From the NCBI GenBank assembly GCA_024236495.1, contig JACKKJ010000001.1, forward strand, positions 434,001 through 498,000: a stretch of DNA of 64,000 nt, read 5' to 3'. The notes below the pieces were generated by a model that made no database searches, was not told the DNA's origin, and saw nothing but the letters and a program-made list of their open reading frames with translations. Below, piece after piece: positions 1 through 10,979 of this stretch. Source of the DNA: Paracoccaceae bacterium. GTDB taxonomy: Bacteria > Pseudomonadota > Alphaproteobacteria > Rhodobacterales > Rhodobacteraceae. The first letter of the stretch is position 1. Each line of letters begins with the position of its first letter. Both the position numbers and the translations under genes were made by a program.

Positions 1-606
1 TGCTTCCTTGCCGCGCGCCACCTCGTCGGCGGCCTCGCGTTCCCGTTCGGCCCGCATCCGGGCGAAGGTCGCGTCAAGGTTCTGCACCGGAAGGTCAGTG
101 CGCTTGAGCCGCACGTCGATGATCTCGATCCCGAGGGTCGCTGCCTCGGAACGCGATGCATCGCGGACGCGCAGCGCCAGTGACGCGCGATCGGCCGACA
201 GGATCGCCGATGACGTGACCGACCCCAGGACTTCGCGGGTCTGGGCACGCAGGATCGTGTCGATGCGGCTTTCGGCCAGCGAAACACCCGATGCGCCGAC
301 CGCCTGGCGGAAACGCTGCACATCGTCGATGCGGTAGCGGGCGAACGCGTCGACCACGAGACGGCGGTCATCAAGCGGAGTGACCTCCAGGGGTTCGACA
401 TCAAGGCCAAGGATCCGGTCGTCGTAGCGGACGACTTCCTGAATCATCGGGATCTTGAAATACAGCCCCGGATCCTCGCGTACGGCCTTGATCTGTCCGA
501 ACTGAAGGACAAGCGCCTTTTCCTTTTCATCGACGATGAAGACAGAGGACAGGGCACCAGCGATGACCAGAACGAGGGCTGGGATCAGAAGTGAAACGCG
601 GTTCAT
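1..606 (-). CDS. hflC: HflC, band-7/SPFH protease-modulator subunit (partial)
   Basis: The gene reads right to left and is cut by the left window edge, so only the first 202 codons are visible. The N-terminus MNRVSLLIPALVLVIAG is a single membrane anchor, followed by an SPFH/prohibitin domain with FIVDEKEKALVLQFGQ and LYFKIPMIQEV. HflC pairs with HflK in the inner membrane and, by family knowledge, modulates the FtsH protease. Its ATG (606-604) shares one base with the TGA of hflK (608-606), so the two are translationally coupled. The identification is firm; the C-terminus is unseen. Confidence 0.95.
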   Translation of the reverse strand, partial: MNRVSLLIPALVLVIAGALSSVFIVDEKEKALVLQFGQIKAVREDPGLYFKIPMIQEVVRYDDRILGLDVEPLEVTPLDDRRLVVDAFARYRIDDVQRFRQAVGASGVSLAESRIDTILRAQTREVLGSVTSSAILSADRASLALRVRDASRSEAATLGIEIIDVRLKRTDLPVQNLDATFARMRAEREREAADEVARGKEA

Positions 607-1733
607 CAGTTGCCCTCCGCAGCCGGCTTGCGGCCAAGTTCATTCAGGGGAAGGTAGGGAACCACGCCCTGACCAGACTGGCTCTCGTCGATGATCACCT
701 TGTCGACGCGGCCCATCACCTCTTCCATCGTTTCCAGATAAAGGCGCTTGCGTGTCACCTCTGGCGCCTTCTGATATTCGGCGAGAACCGCAGAGAAGCG
801 GCTTGCCTCACCTTCGGCCTGGTTCACAACCTGGGCGCGATAGGCCTCTGCCTCTTCCAGGATCTGGGCGGCCTGGCCGCGCGCGCCCGCGACCACGGTG
901 TTGGCATAGGCGTCGGCCTCCTTCTGAAGGCGGTCGCGTTCCTGTTCGGCCGACTGGACGTTCTTGAACGCCTCGATCACCTCGCGCGGGGGGTCCGCAC
1001 GGTCGAAGTTCACGCGCACGACGTTCAGACCGGAATTGTAGCTGTCGAGCGTGGTCTGGATCAGATCCTTCAGCCGTTCGGCAATGGCACCACGATCCCG
1101 GTTCAGGATCGGTGCAAGCTGCGACTGCGCGATGATCTCGCGCATGGACGCTTCGGCCACGGCATTGATCGTCAGCTCCGGGTCGCGCAGGTTGAACAGG
1201 AACTTCTCCGGGTCGGAGACGTTCCAGACGACCTGGAAGTCGATGTCCACGATGTTTTCGTCGCCGGTCAGCATCAGGCCGCTGTCATCGGCCCCGCCGC
1301 GTCCGACGCCGATATCCTCGGTCCGTTCGGTGGTAAGCTGAACCTTTTCGGGGATCACCACCGGCCAGGGCGCGAAGTTCAGGCCCGGTTCGCCGATGCA
1401 GGGCGAATTGCACTTACCCAGGAAAAGCTCGACCGAGCGTTCTTCCGGGCGGACGGTGTAGAAGCTTTCGTAGGACCAGAGCGCCAGCGCGGCGAGCGCG
1501 GCGAAGGCGAAGGTGCCGCGCGGAAGGCCCGGCTGTTCGCCGCCGGCGCCGCGACCGCCGCCGCCCCTGCCGCCCATCAGGACCTTGAGCCGCTCGGACC
1601 CCTTTCGCATGATGTCGTCGATTTCGGGAATCTGTGCGCCGCCAGAGGGACGACGCGGGCCACGCACCGGCCGGTCGTCGTCATCGCCGCCGCCGGCACC
1701 ACCACCGCCCCAGGGGCCTCCGCTTCCACTCAT
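606..1733 (-). CDS. hflK: HflK, FtsH protease-modulator subunit
   Basis: A 375-residue SPFH protein. The N-terminus is very rich in Gly and Asp/Arg (about residues 1-70), followed by one membrane helix around 73-90 (FAFAALAALALWSYESFYTV) and then the band-7 domain (VRPEERSVELFLGK, GLNFAPWPVVIPEKVQ). A coiled-coil stretch follows (SAEQERDRLQKEADAYAN; ILEEAEAYRAQVVNQAEGEA), which is typical of HflK. It assembles with HflC around FtsH at the inner membrane. It is the first gene of the pair, separated by 67 bases from the gor stop on the same strand. Confidence 0.96.
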   Translation of the reverse strand: MSGSGGPWGGGGAGGGDDDDRPVRGPRRPSGGAQIPEIDDIMRKGSERLKVLMGGRGGGGRGAGGEQPGLPRGTFAFAALAALALWSYESFYTVRPEERSVELFLGKCNSPCIGEPGLNFAPWPVVIPEKVQLTTERTEDIGVGRGGADDSGLMLTGDENIVDIDFQVVWNVSDPEKFLFNLRDPELTINAVAEASMREIIAQSQLAPILNRDRGAIAERLKDLIQTTLDSYNSGLNVVRVNFDRADPPREVIEAFKNVQSAEQERDRLQKEADAYANTVVAGARGQAAQILEEAEAYRAQVVNQAEGEASRFSAVLAEYQKAPEVTRKRLYLETMEEVMGRVDKVIIDESQSGQGVVPYLPLNELGRKPAAEGN

Positions 1734-1800
1734 CTATGCCTATCCTCTTTCTCGTAACTTCGTTCATCCTGCATTCCAACTGGGGGGTTGGACAGGAAAA

Positions 1801-3159
1801 TCAAGCGGTCCTGACCGGTTTGCGCAGCGTGACCAGTTCTTCGGCCATGACCGGATGCACTGCGACGGTACGGTCGAAATCTTCTTTCGTTGCGCCCATC
1901 TTGATGGCGATTGCCGCCAGCTGGATCATCTCGCCCGCGCCGGGCGCGACGATGTGGCAGCCCAGGACGCGGCGGGTGTCGGCGCAGACGATCAGCTTCA
2001 TCATCACCCGGTCGGGACGGCCCGCGAAGGCTGACTGCATCGGCCGGAAGGCGGTTGCGTAGACCTCGATCGGGCCCTTTTCGCGCGCCGCCTCTTCGGT
2101 CAGGCCGACGGTGCCGAACTCGGGCTGGGTGAAGACCGCCGAGGCGACAAGCTCGTGATCGGCCTGCGTGGGTTTCGCGCCGAAGACGGTATCGGCAAAG
2201 GCATGGCCTTCGCGGATCGCCACCGGCGTCAGGTTGATCCGGTCGGTCACATCGCCCACCGCGTAGATCGAGGGGACGGAGGTCTGGCTCCAGCCATCAA
2301 CGATCACCTCGCCGCGGCGGCCAAGGCGGACCCCGGCAGCCTCAAGCCCGAGCCCGGCGGTGTTGGGGCTGCGCCCGGTCGCGTAGATCACCTTTTCGAA
2401 CACCCGTTCCCGGCCGTCTGTCGACATGACCCAGGTGCCGCCCGCCGCCGCCCGCATTTCCATCACGTCGGTGCCGAGGTGAAGGTTCACCCCGGCTTCT
2501 CGCATGTGTTCCGCGATATGGCCACGCGCCTCGCCGTCAAAGCCGCGCAGGATCTGTTCGCCGCGATAGAATTGCGTGACCTCCACCCCCATCCCGTTCA
2601 GCACGCAGGCGAATTCGCAGGCGATGAAGCCGCCGCCGACGATCAGCACCGAGCCGGGCAGCGCGTCGAGCTTGAAGATGTCGTTCGACGTCATGACGCC
2701 GGCGGCCGCCGCGGCCTCGGGCACCGACGGATGGCCGCCCGTCGCGATCAGGATGTGCCTGGCGCTGTGGCGGGTGCCGTCGGCCAGGCGCACCGTATGG
2801 GCGTCCTCGACCACCGCGCGGTCGTCGTGGATCGTCACCCCCGCCTTCAAGAGGCCCGACCGGTAAACGCCTTCCAGACGGTCAAGTTCCGCATCAAGCC
2901 TGGCACGGAAGACCGGCCAGTCGAAGTCGCCCGCGGATACGTTCCAGCCGTAGGCGCGCGCGTCGTCTATCTGCGCCCCGTAGGAGGAAGCGAAGACCAT
3001 CAGCTTTTTCGGCACGCAGCCCCGGATGACACAGGTTCCGCCCATCCGGTATTCTTCCGCGATCGCGACCTTGGCGCCGTATTCGCTTGCAGCTATGCGC
3101 GCGGCACGCACACCGCCCGAACCGCCACCGATGACGTAAAGGTCGAAGTCGAAGCTCAT
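1801..3159 (-). CDS. gor: glutathione-disulfide reductase
   Basis: A 452-residue FAD/NADPH disulfide reductase that reduces GSSG in the cytoplasm. The FAD dinucleotide fold is at the N-terminus (DLYVIGGGSGGVRAARIA) and the redox-active CxxxxC lies in GGTCVIRGCVPKK. The NADPH-binding fold is VLIVGGGFIACEFA and the second FAD contact is YAVGDVTDRINLTPVA. The C-terminal dimer domain carries the catalytic base region (TVAVHPVMAEELVTL). The cysteine spacing and the VPKK motif favour glutathione reductase over lipoamide or mercuric reductase. It lies 7 bases downstream of rpiA in the same direction, so the two are probably co-transcribed. Confidence 0.95.
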   Translation of the reverse strand: MSFDFDLYVIGGGSGGVRAARIAASEYGAKVAIAEEYRMGGTCVIRGCVPKKLMVFASSYGAQIDDARAYGWNVSAGDFDWPVFRARLDAELDRLEGVYRSGLLKAGVTIHDDRAVVEDAHTVRLADGTRHSARHILIATGGHPSVPEAAAAAGVMTSNDIFKLDALPGSVLIVGGGFIACEFACVLNGMGVEVTQFYRGEQILRGFDGEARGHIAEHMREAGVNLHLGTDVMEMRAAAGGTWVMSTDGRERVFEKVIYATGRSPNTAGLGLEAAGVRLGRRGEVIVDGWSQTSVPSIYAVGDVTDRINLTPVAIREGHAFADTVFGAKPTQADHELVASAVFTQPEFGTVGLTEEAAREKGPIEVYATAFRPMQSAFAGRPDRVMMKLIVCADTRRVLGCHIVAPGAGEMIQLAAIAIKMGATKEDFDRTVAVHPVMAEELVTLRKPVRTA

Positions 3160-3166
3160 CGGTGGG

Positions 3167-3955
3167 TCAGTCTCCGATACCCGAGAAGATGTTTCCCGTC
3201 TCCGCGATCAGGGTCTCGGAAACGTCGATCGAAAGGTCGTGGATGTCGCGCACCTCGACCCGCCCGTCGGCATGCCCGATCACCACCCTGTCGCAGATAT
3301 CCACGAATAGCCCGTTTTCAACCACACCGGGCACCTGATTGAGCATCAGCGCAAGCTGACGCGGGTTGCCGATACGCCCCAGATGAAGGTCGATGATGAA
3401 ATTGCCCTCGTCGGTGCGGAAGGGCTGGTCGCCGCTCATCCGGATCGTGGTGTTGCGGCCCATCACGTCGAAGGCGCCCAGCAGTTCCTCGACCAGGCCC
3501 CGCGTGACCTCGGCTCCGAAGGGGATGACCTCGATCGGCAGGGGAAAGGCGCCAAGGTGGGCGACTTCCTTGGCGGCGTCGGCGATCACGATCATCTTGT
3601 CCGAGGCCGTCGCGACGATCTTTTCCTGAAGAAGCGCGCCGCCGCCGCCCTTGATAAGGTTCATCTCGGCGTCAAACTCGTCGGCGCCGTCGATCGTCAG
3701 GTCAAGCCATTTCGCCTCGTCGAGCGTGATGATCCTGATGCCCACATCGCGCGCCAGCGCGGCCGTCCGGCTGGACGTCGGGACGGCAACGATCTTCAAT
3801 CCTTCGTCGCGCACACGCTCGCCAAGCCGGCGCACCATCCAGGCCGCTGTCGATCCGGTGCCCAGGCCGACCTTCATGCCGTCTTCGACAAACTCGACCG
3901 CCTTGCGGCCCGCATTGGCCTTGGCCTCGTCGATAGGGGACAGGTTCTCGGACAT
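3167..3955 (-). CDS. rpiA: ribose-5-phosphate isomerase A
   Basis: A 262-residue enzyme interconverting ribose 5-phosphate and ribulose 5-phosphate in the pentose phosphate pathway. Diagnostic motifs are [13 protein letters not shown] near the N-terminus, [20 protein letters not shown] in the middle and [13 protein letters not shown]. The ATG at 3955 has a GAGGAG Shine-Dalgarno just upstream. Its product feeds NADPH-generating metabolism, which fits its position directly before gor. Confidence 0.96.
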   Translation of the reverse strand: MSENLSPIDEAKANAGRKAVEFVEDGMKVGLGTGSTAAWMVRRLGERVRDEGLKIVAVPTSSRTAALARDVGIRIITLDEAKWLDLTIDGADEFDAEMNLIKGGGGALLQEKIVATASDKMIVIADAAKEVAHLGAFPLPIEVIPFGAEVTRGLVEELLGAFDVMGRNTTIRMSGDQPFRTDEGNFIIDLHLGRIGNPRQLALMLNQVPGVVENGLFVDICDRVVIGHADGRVEVRDIHDLSIDVSETLIAETGNIFSGIGD

Positions 3956-4074
3956 GGCTCTCTCCTCGGGCGTATCGCGCGCGCGTTATAGGAAATGTCT
4001 GCGGCCGGCGCGAGTGGCATTTGTCGCTCTGGGGGGACACGAAGGCGATTTCGGCGCCCTCGGCCCCGATTGCG

Positions 4075-4461
4075 TCAGGATGTCATGTCACGGTCGCAGA
4101 CCGCCGACAGCTTGTTGCCGTCCGGATCACGGACGTAGCAGGCGTAGAAATGCGGGCCATAGGGCCGCAGGCCCGGCGCCCCTTCATCGGTTCCCCCGTT
4201 CGCCAGCGCCGCGCGATGAAAGGCGTCCACGGCGGCGCGGTCCGCCGCCGCGAAGGCCGCCATCGACCCGTTCCCGACGCTGGCAGGCTTTCCATCGAAC
4301 GGTTCGGTGACCCAAAGGCGGATGCGTTCACCCGGTGCGCGAATGCCGATCTCCGTCGCCTCTTCGGCGGCAAGTTCCAGGCCAAGCGCGGGCATCGCCG
4401 CCGCATAGAACGCGCGGGCGCGCGCAAGATCGTTTGTCCCGATGGTGTGATAGAGAAACAT
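4075..4461 (-). CDS. VOC-superfamily (glyoxalase-fold) protein
   Basis: A 128-residue single VOC-fold protein starting [19 protein letters not shown] and ending near [19 protein letters not shown]. The paired beta-alpha-beta modules and the terminal RDPDGN signature are typical of small glyoxalase/bleomycin-resistance-like proteins. The substrate cannot be inferred. The reading frame stays open further upstream antisense to purA, but that extension is a codon-bias shadow; the start at 4461 is where VOC homology begins. It is divergent from purA. Confidence 0.85.
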   Translation of the reverse strand: MFLYHTIGTNDLARARAFYAAAMPALGLELAAEEATEIGIRAPGERIRLWVTEPFDGKPASVGNGSMAAFAAADRAAVDAFHRAALANGGTDEGAPGLRPYGPHFYACYVRDPDGNKLSAVCDRDMTS

Positions 4462-4557
4462 GGCGATCCGCCGCCCCCCGCGGCCATTTTGCTGTTCCGT
4501 CCCGCGGACGTCACCGCTATAGGACGCGGGGTTTGTCTCAGATGCAAGGACCGGATC

Positions 4558-5856
<1,299 letters not shown>

Positions 5857-5860
5857 GCCG

Positions 5861-6106
5861 ATGCTGTCCTATCGCGCACGCCGCAGGTTGTCGCTGCTGA
5901 TCCTGCTGGTCGGGCTGCCGATCTACATCGTTGTCGCGGTCACGCTTGCGGGCTGGCTGGGCGAGCGTTTCGGGCGGCTGCCGATCTGGGCCGAAGTCGC
6001 GCTTTACCTGGCGCTTGGCTTCCTTTGGGCACTGCCGTTCAGGTCGGTCTTCCGTGGCGTCGGCAAGGACGACACCGGCCAGGGGCCGGACGAGCCCAAG
6101 GGCTGA
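5861..6106 (+). CDS. DUF2842 small membrane protein
   Basis: An 81-residue protein with two predicted membrane helices (LSLLILLVGLPIYIVVAVTL; WAEVALYLALGFLWALPFRS), a conserved end FRSVFRGVGK and a short acidic tail. It matches the alphaproteobacterial DUF2842 family, whose function is unknown. The ATG is only four bases after the purA stop, so it is very likely co-transcribed with purA. The next gene converges on it. Confidence 0.85.
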   Translation: MLSYRARRRLSLLILLVGLPIYIVVAVTLAGWLGERFGRLPIWAEVALYLALGFLWALPFRSVFRGVGKDDTGQGPDEPKG

Positions 6107-6123
6107 TCGCGCGCTGACGCCGC

Positions 6124-7899
6124 TCAGTTCGATCCGCGTTTCGCATCGCTGAGAAACCGCGAGGCTTCGGTGATCGTGAACTGGCCGCGGCGGACCTTCT
6201 GGATCTTGCCCTGCCGCAGAAGCATCCCGAAGGAACGCAGGCCATCCTCGCGGCTGAAGTCGGGCGTATCCGCGACCGTCGCCACCTTGCGCAGCAACTG
6301 CGGGCGCGAGAAATGCGGCGTGCCTTCGATCGTGGCGGTATAGGCGGCCGCCGCTTCCAGCAGCTCGGACAGGTCCGTCGCGCCAAGCATGTCGGCAAAT
6401 GCCGCGAAGCTTTCGAAATCCTCGGGCTTCACGCGCCGTCGCGGCACGACCAATTCATCATCGGGCAGGATGCGCGTCGGGATCGCCGACCGGCGCCGAC
6501 CGGCACCGCCGGGCGTCTCCGGCCGATCGGATGCGACCTTCTGGTCGGAAACCAGAACCAGCGGCGGTGTCTGGGGCGCGGGTTTCGGACGCGCCTTTGT
6601 ATCGGGCACGGCCTCAGGCTCCGGCGCGGCCTCAGGCTCCGGCGCGGGCTTCGCCTTGACCGCGGGCTCTTCCTGCGGCGCGGGCGCTGCCGCTTCCTCG
6701 GGCTCGGGTGCCGAGGGGGAGGAGGGCGCCGAAATCGCGGTGGACGGACCGGAGGCCTGGCCCTGCGTTTCCGCCGAGGTTTCGGAGCCGGAGGGCCCCT
6801 GTGCCGATGACCGCGACCGCGGCCGCACGACCCGCGACAGATCCTCGCGGTAGCGGTCCATGTGGGTGTCGTCGTCGCCCTCGGGGGCCGTGCCTTCCGC
6901 ATCGGCCTTGAAGCGCCGGTCGGCGACCGTTGCAGCGACCGCCGCCTTCATGTGCGAGATCGCCGCGATGCGCCGTTTGCTTTCCGGCCCTTCCAGCTTG
7001 GTCCGTGCCTCGTGCATCAGGCGTGCCACCGACGCCTCGTCTCCGGCCGATGTCTTTTCGAGAATCGAGCGGCCGGGAACGGAATCGGCGGCCGTTTCCT
7101 CCACCTCTGCCGTGCGGCTTTCCTCGGCCACGCGGCGCAGCAGATCCTCGTCCACCTTCGGCGTCGGGCGGGGGGACGCGGGCGGGCGCTGGCCACCGCG
7201 GAGATAGGGCGCCTCGGCCTCGTAAGCGCGAAGACGCGCCGCCAGGTTCGGAAGCGTCCCCGGTGCTGCGGGCTTCACGGCAGGCTGCGGCGGCCGCGGG
7301 TTGGCAGAAATGTCTTCTGCCCCTTCGTCTTCGTAATACTCGTCTTCGAAGATGGCCGCGTCTTCGGTCCCGGCGGCCTCGGCGGGCGCATCCTCGCCCG
7401 GGTCCAGCGAAAAACCGAAGTCCGCGGCCGGTGCCTCGGCAGCGAAAGCGGGGGCTGCCGCTGTCTCACTCGCCGGTGTTTCCGATACGACGGCAGCTTC
7501 GGCTTCCGCGACGGCAGCCCGCAGGCGCTTGAGCTTTTCTGCGGCAGTCTCGGTTGCCGTCGCGGGTTCCCCCGCGGCGCCAGAGGGGGCCGAAGGGGCC
7601 GACGGCCCAGGCACGACTTGCGGCTCCGATGCCAGGGGTGACTCCGCGCGCAGGACGATTCCATCCTCGTCCACCCGCGCCTCGACCCGGCGGCGGACCT
7701 CGCGCTCGGCGATACGATGAAGCATCTCGGTATCGGGCGTGGGCGGCTCTGCCCCGAAGTAGCGATCCTGTGCGGCAAGGTCGCGGAAATATTCCGCGAT
7801 GGCCCGCATGGTGCCGAACGGTTCGTCAAACCCCTCCAGCGTGCAGGAGAAGGTCCCGTAGGAGACCGTCAATATCTTGTTTGCACCGACCATCGTCAT
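6124..7899 (-). CDS. large Ala/Pro/Glu-rich protein with conserved ends, function unknown
   Basis: A 591-residue protein. The first ~90 residues look folded and conserved ([57 protein letters not shown]), and so do the last ~80 ([40 protein letters not shown], a winged-helix-like pattern). Between them lie several hundred residues of low-complexity Ala/Pro/Glu sequence, for example [21 protein letters not shown] recognise this as a Rhodobacteraceae-type conserved hypothetical but know no function. It has no signal peptide or membrane helix. An alternative ATG lies two codons downstream at 7893. Confidence 0.8.
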   Translation of the reverse strand: MTMVGANKILTVSYGTFSCTLEGFDEPFGTMRAIAEYFRDLAAQDRYFGAEPPTPDTEMLHRIAEREVRRRVEARVDEDGIVLRAESPLASEPQVVPGPSAPSAPSGAAGEPATATETAAEKLKRLRAAVAEAEAAVVSETPASETAAAPAFAAEAPAADFGFSLDPGEDAPAEAAGTEDAAIFEDEYYEDEGAEDISANPRPPQPAVKPAAPGTLPNLAARLRAYEAEAPYLRGGQRPPASPRPTPKVDEDLLRRVAEESRTAEVEETAADSVPGRSILEKTSAGDEASVARLMHEARTKLEGPESKRRIAAISHMKAAVAATVADRRFKADAEGTAPEGDDDTHMDRYREDLSRVVRPRSRSSAQGPSGSETSAETQGQASGPSTAISAPSSPSAPEPEEAAAPAPQEEPAVKAKPAPEPEAAPEPEAVPDTKARPKPAPQTPPLVLVSDQKVASDRPETPGGAGRRRSAIPTRILPDDELVVPRRRVKPEDFESFAAFADMLGATDLSELLEAAAAYTATIEGTPHFSRPQLLRKVATVADTPDFSREDGLRSFGMLLRQGKIQKVRRGQFTITEASRFLSDAKRGSN

Positions 7900-8034
7900 T
7901 CTCGTCCGACACCCACCATGCCTTGTGAAGGCCTACCTGATACTGACCCCTTTGAATGATGACATATAGGAAAAAGGAAGGATTCTTTCAGGCTCGATTT
8001 GCCTTTCTTCGCCTCAATCGTCATCAATGCCGCC

Positions 8035-8697
8035 ATGACACCTGTATTGCCCCCTTTCTCGGAACCGATCACGCTCTTGGGCGGTGGCGAAACCGATCTC
8101 GAGACCCTGACGGAGGCTTTGTTGCTCGCTCCGAGGATCGTAGCGGCAGATGGTGGCGCGAATGTGGCGCGCAGCTTCGGGCAACGGCCTGAGTGGGTGA
8201 TCGGCGACCTGGACAGCGCCGACCGGCAAAACCTGGCCGATCTGGACCCGTCGCGCGTGCTTTTTGTCGCCGAACAAGAAACCACGGACTTCGAAAAATG
8301 CCTGATGCGGCTGTCCGCGCCGTTCATACTGGGCCTTGGGTTCACCGGACTGCGATTCGATCACTCGCTTTCGGCATGCAATGCGCTGGTGCGTCATTCG
8401 GGCAGTGCCTGCCTGCTGCTGGGGCGCGACGACGTGATCTTTCATGCGCCGCCGCGCCTTGCGCTTGATCTGGCCCCCGGCACGCGCGTGTCGCTTTTCC
8501 CGATGGCCGAGGTCACGGGCCGGTCGCTGGGCCTGCGCTGGCCGATCGAGGGGCTCACCCTCGCGCCGGGCGGGCGCATCGGCACCTCGAACGAGGCGAC
8601 GGGGCGGGTGGAGATGGAGTTCGACCGGGCCGGGATGCTGGTGATCTTGCCGCGCCCCGCGCTCAGAGCGGCGATTGCGGCGCTGCGACCGGCGTGA
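8035..8697 (+). CDS. thiamine diphosphokinase
   Basis: A 220-residue enzyme that transfers pyrophosphate from ATP to thiamine, giving the cofactor TPP. Family motifs are ITLLGGGE at the N-terminus, VAADGGAN, WVIGDLDS, EQETTDFEKCL and the later FDHSLSACNAL. The ATG at 8035 is preferred over an in-frame upstream ATG (7999) because homology starts at about ITLLGGG. Its last 35 bases overlap the 3' end of the convergent EamA gene. Confidence 0.9.
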   Translation: MTPVLPPFSEPITLLGGGETDLETLTEALLLAPRIVAADGGANVARSFGQRPEWVIGDLDSADRQNLADLDPSRVLFVAEQETTDFEKCLMRLSAPFILGLGFTGLRFDHSLSACNALVRHSGSACLLLGRDDVIFHAPPRLALDLAPGTRVSLFPMAEVTGRSLGLRWPIEGLTLAPGGRIGTSNEATGRVEMEFDRAGMLVILPRPALRAAIAALRPA

Positions 8698-9607
8698 GGC
8701 GCGCGATTCGCGCCTGTCGTTCAAGCTGGCGTTCGCGGAAGATCACATAAAGGCCCGACCCGACGATCACCGTGATCCCCGCCCAGGTCAGCCCGCCGGG
8801 GAAGTCACCGAAAACCATGTAGCCGAAAAGGGTTGCCGTCACGATCTCAAGATAGTGGAGCGGCGCGAGGGTCGAAGAGGGGGCGAACTTCAGCGCATAG
8901 GTCATCGCCATGTGGCTGACGGTCGCCGCAAGCCCGACGCAGATGACCCAGACCCAGAAGATCCCCCGCGGCGGGGTGATCGCCAACGACGGCTCGCCCA
9001 GATGGTGTCCGATCGCCAGAAGCGGCACGCAGATCAGCGCCGAGACGACGGCGGTGTGGAACTGCATCGGCACCGGATGCACCAGCTGCGCAAGCCGCCG
9101 CGTGACAAGGATGTAAAGCGCGAAGGTGACGGCGGTGCCAAGCGGGAACAGCGCCACTGCACCGAACGCGGCAAACGACGGCTGAATCACCATGAGCGAC
9201 CCGCCGAACCCGGCGGCGCAGGCCATCAGACGGCGCACCCCGACCTGTTCGCCGAAGGCCAGCCGCCCGATCAGCAGGATCACGAAAGGTTCGACAAATG
9301 CGATCGCCAGCGCGTCGGCGATCGGCATGACCCTGACCGCGGCTACGAAACAATAGCTGGAAACGATCACCATGACCGCGCGCAGCACGGTCAGCCCCAG
9401 CGCCCTTGGCGGAAGCCGCAGCGGCAGCCCCAGAAGGACGACAAGCGGCCCCATGCAGGCGGCCTGCACGACGAAGCGGACCAGCGTGATCACACCGACC
9501 GAAACCGCGACGGCCGCCAGTTTCGAGGATACGTCGATCAGCGGCGCGATGACGCAAAAGGCGATCATCAGCATCACGCCGGTCAGGATGCGGTCGTTCG
9601 GGTTCAT
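8663..9607 (-). CDS. EamA/DMT-family inner-membrane transporter
   Basis: A 314-residue protein with about ten hydrophobic helices arranged as two EamA repeats (VGVITLVRFVVQAACMGPLV ... FVEPFVILLIGRLAFGEQVG; GTAVTFALYILVTRRLAQLV ... APLHYLEIVTATLFGYMVFG). Such drug/metabolite transporters export amino acids or other small metabolites; the substrate is not readable from sequence. The start is the ATG at 9607 (MNPNDRILTGVML), because upstream in-frame sequence is low-complexity. It ends in a basic tail. Confidence 0.88.
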   Translation of the reverse strand: MNPNDRILTGVMLMIAFCVIAPLIDVSSKLAAVAVSVGVITLVRFVVQAACMGPLVVLLGLPLRLPPRALGLTVLRAVMVIVSSYCFVAAVRVMPIADALAIAFVEPFVILLIGRLAFGEQVGVRRLMACAAGFGGSLMVIQPSFAAFGAVALFPLGTAVTFALYILVTRRLAQLVHPVPMQFHTAVVSALICVPLLAIGHHLGEPSLAITPPRGIFWVWVICVGLAATVSHMAMTYALKFAPSSTLAPLHYLEIVTATLFGYMVFGDFPGGLTWAGITVIVGSGLYVIFRERQLERQARIARLTPVAAPQSPL

Positions 9608-9699
9608 GCGCCCTGCGCTATCAACAGCCCGGGGCAGGCGCCATCCCGAAAACGACCTTGCGCGGCGAAACCCAGGGCCCGGGGAGGCTTGCGGAAACC

Positions 9700-10383
9700 T
9701 CAGGCGCCAGTGCCGCCGGCGTCGCGCGCAAATGAGGCCCGCCACCGGGCGCGAAGCGCCTCGCCCCGGCCGGCGAACCCACCGCCGGGCAGCACGCAAT
9801 CCTCGATCCGATCCAGCCGGAAATGGCGGAAATCCTCCCGCAGTTCGCACCACGCCCCAAGGACCACCGCGTCGACATAGTAGATCAGCGCGACCGGCAG
9901 GACGGACCGGTGGGTCACCTGCCCGACGGCATCGCGGTAGGCGATGGCCAGACGCCGTTCCTCCCGTATCGCGCGGCGCAGGAGTGCCGGTTCGGTGCCG
10001 GCGGACGGCATGTCGTGCCAGCCCGACGCGCCAAGACCCGCGCGCTTGCGGGCCGGTTGCGCCGCCTCGATCTTGGCCGCGACGGATTGCGCCGCCGCGA
10101 CCAGCCCCCTGTCTCCGGTCCGCGGCAGCAACGCCAGACCGACGATGATCGCCTCGATCTCGTCCGGGGTGAAGTTCAGCGGCGGCAGGTCGAAGCCCGG
10201 GCGCAGCACATAGCCAAGACCTGCCGCCCCGTCGATCGGCACACCCATCGCCTGAAGGCTGGCGATGTCGCGATAGATCGTGCGCCGCGATGCGCCCAGC
10301 CGTTCGGCGATCTCGGCGGCCGTCATGGCGCGCCGTCGGGCGCGGAAAAGCGCAATGAGTTCAAGCATGCGGATGGGCTTCAT
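9700..10383 (-). CDS. HTH/WYL-domain transcriptional regulator (YafY-like)
   Basis: A 227-residue regulator. An N-terminal DeoR-like helix-turn-helix (MKPIRMLELIALFRARRRAM, AAEIAERLGASRRTIYRDIA) is followed by the typical linker VPIDGAAGLGYVLRPGFDLP and a WYL ligand-binding domain (VDAVVLGAWCELREDFRHFR). The ATG at 10383 marks the beginning of the HTH; upstream in-frame codons are out of character. It is divergent from a decayed EamA transporter gene (10468), which may once have been its target. Confidence 0.88.
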   Translation of the reverse strand: MKPIRMLELIALFRARRRAMTAAEIAERLGASRRTIYRDIASLQAMGVPIDGAAGLGYVLRPGFDLPPLNFTPDEIEAIIVGLALLPRTGDRGLVAAAQSVAAKIEAAQPARKRAGLGASGWHDMPSAGTEPALLRRAIREERRLAIAYRDAVGQVTHRSVLPVALIYYVDAVVLGAWCELREDFRHFRLDRIEDCVLPGGGFAGRGEALRARWRASFARDAGGTGA

Positions 10384-10467
10384 GAGGTGACTTCCGCGAT
10401 TCCCTGCTGACAGCTGGATGGCAGCAGGTTTCCGCCATGACCCCGGCATGACAAGGCGGAAATATCC

Positions 10468-10941
10468 ATGACAGCGAAGTCCCGCGCACCCTGCCCCCAC
10501 CCGCAGCCGCCGCACCCGGTCCACAGGACCGGGGTGATCCTCGTCCTCGCCTCGACCCTGCCCCTCGCGCTGTCGGGCATCTTCACCCGTGCGATATCGG
10601 CGGATATCTGGAGCGTCCTTGCCTAGCGCGGGCTGATCGGCGGCGGGTTCATCCTGGCCTATGCGCTCTGGCGTGAAGGGGCGCGTCCGATGGGCGCGCG
10701 CGGCTGGCTCTTGGCTTGCGTTTCCGGCGCGGCGAGCGTTGCCTTCCTGTCGGCATTCCGGGCGACCCATGTCGCCAATGTCACGCTGATCTACACGACC
10801 GCCCCTTTCGCGGCGGCCGCGCTTGACCGGGCGATCAGGTCCGAGCCGGCCAGCCGGCGGGTGATGCGGGCCGCGATCCTTTCCTGAATCGGGGTTGCGC
10901 TTGTCGTTGGCGGCGGGCTGGGCAGCGGGCGGCTGGCACGC
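10468..10941 (+). pseudogene. decayed EamA/DMT transporter gene
   Basis: Reading from ATG 10468 gives an EamA-like N-terminal half (VILVLASTLPLALSGIFTRA; RGLIGGGFILAYALWREG; ATHVANVTLIYTTAPFAAAA). It is broken by an in-frame TAG at 10624, in place of a probable TGG Trp before RGLIGG, and by an in-frame TGA at 10885. After the second stop the frame still reads IGVALVVGGGLGSG and is then lost shortly before sdaA, so the C-terminal half is missing. The two nonsense codons with an otherwise preserved frame point to a fairly recent loss of function. Confidence 0.8.
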
Positions 10942-10979
10942 CCGGCGCGACATGGCGGAGGAACGACGGGCGCGCCGGA

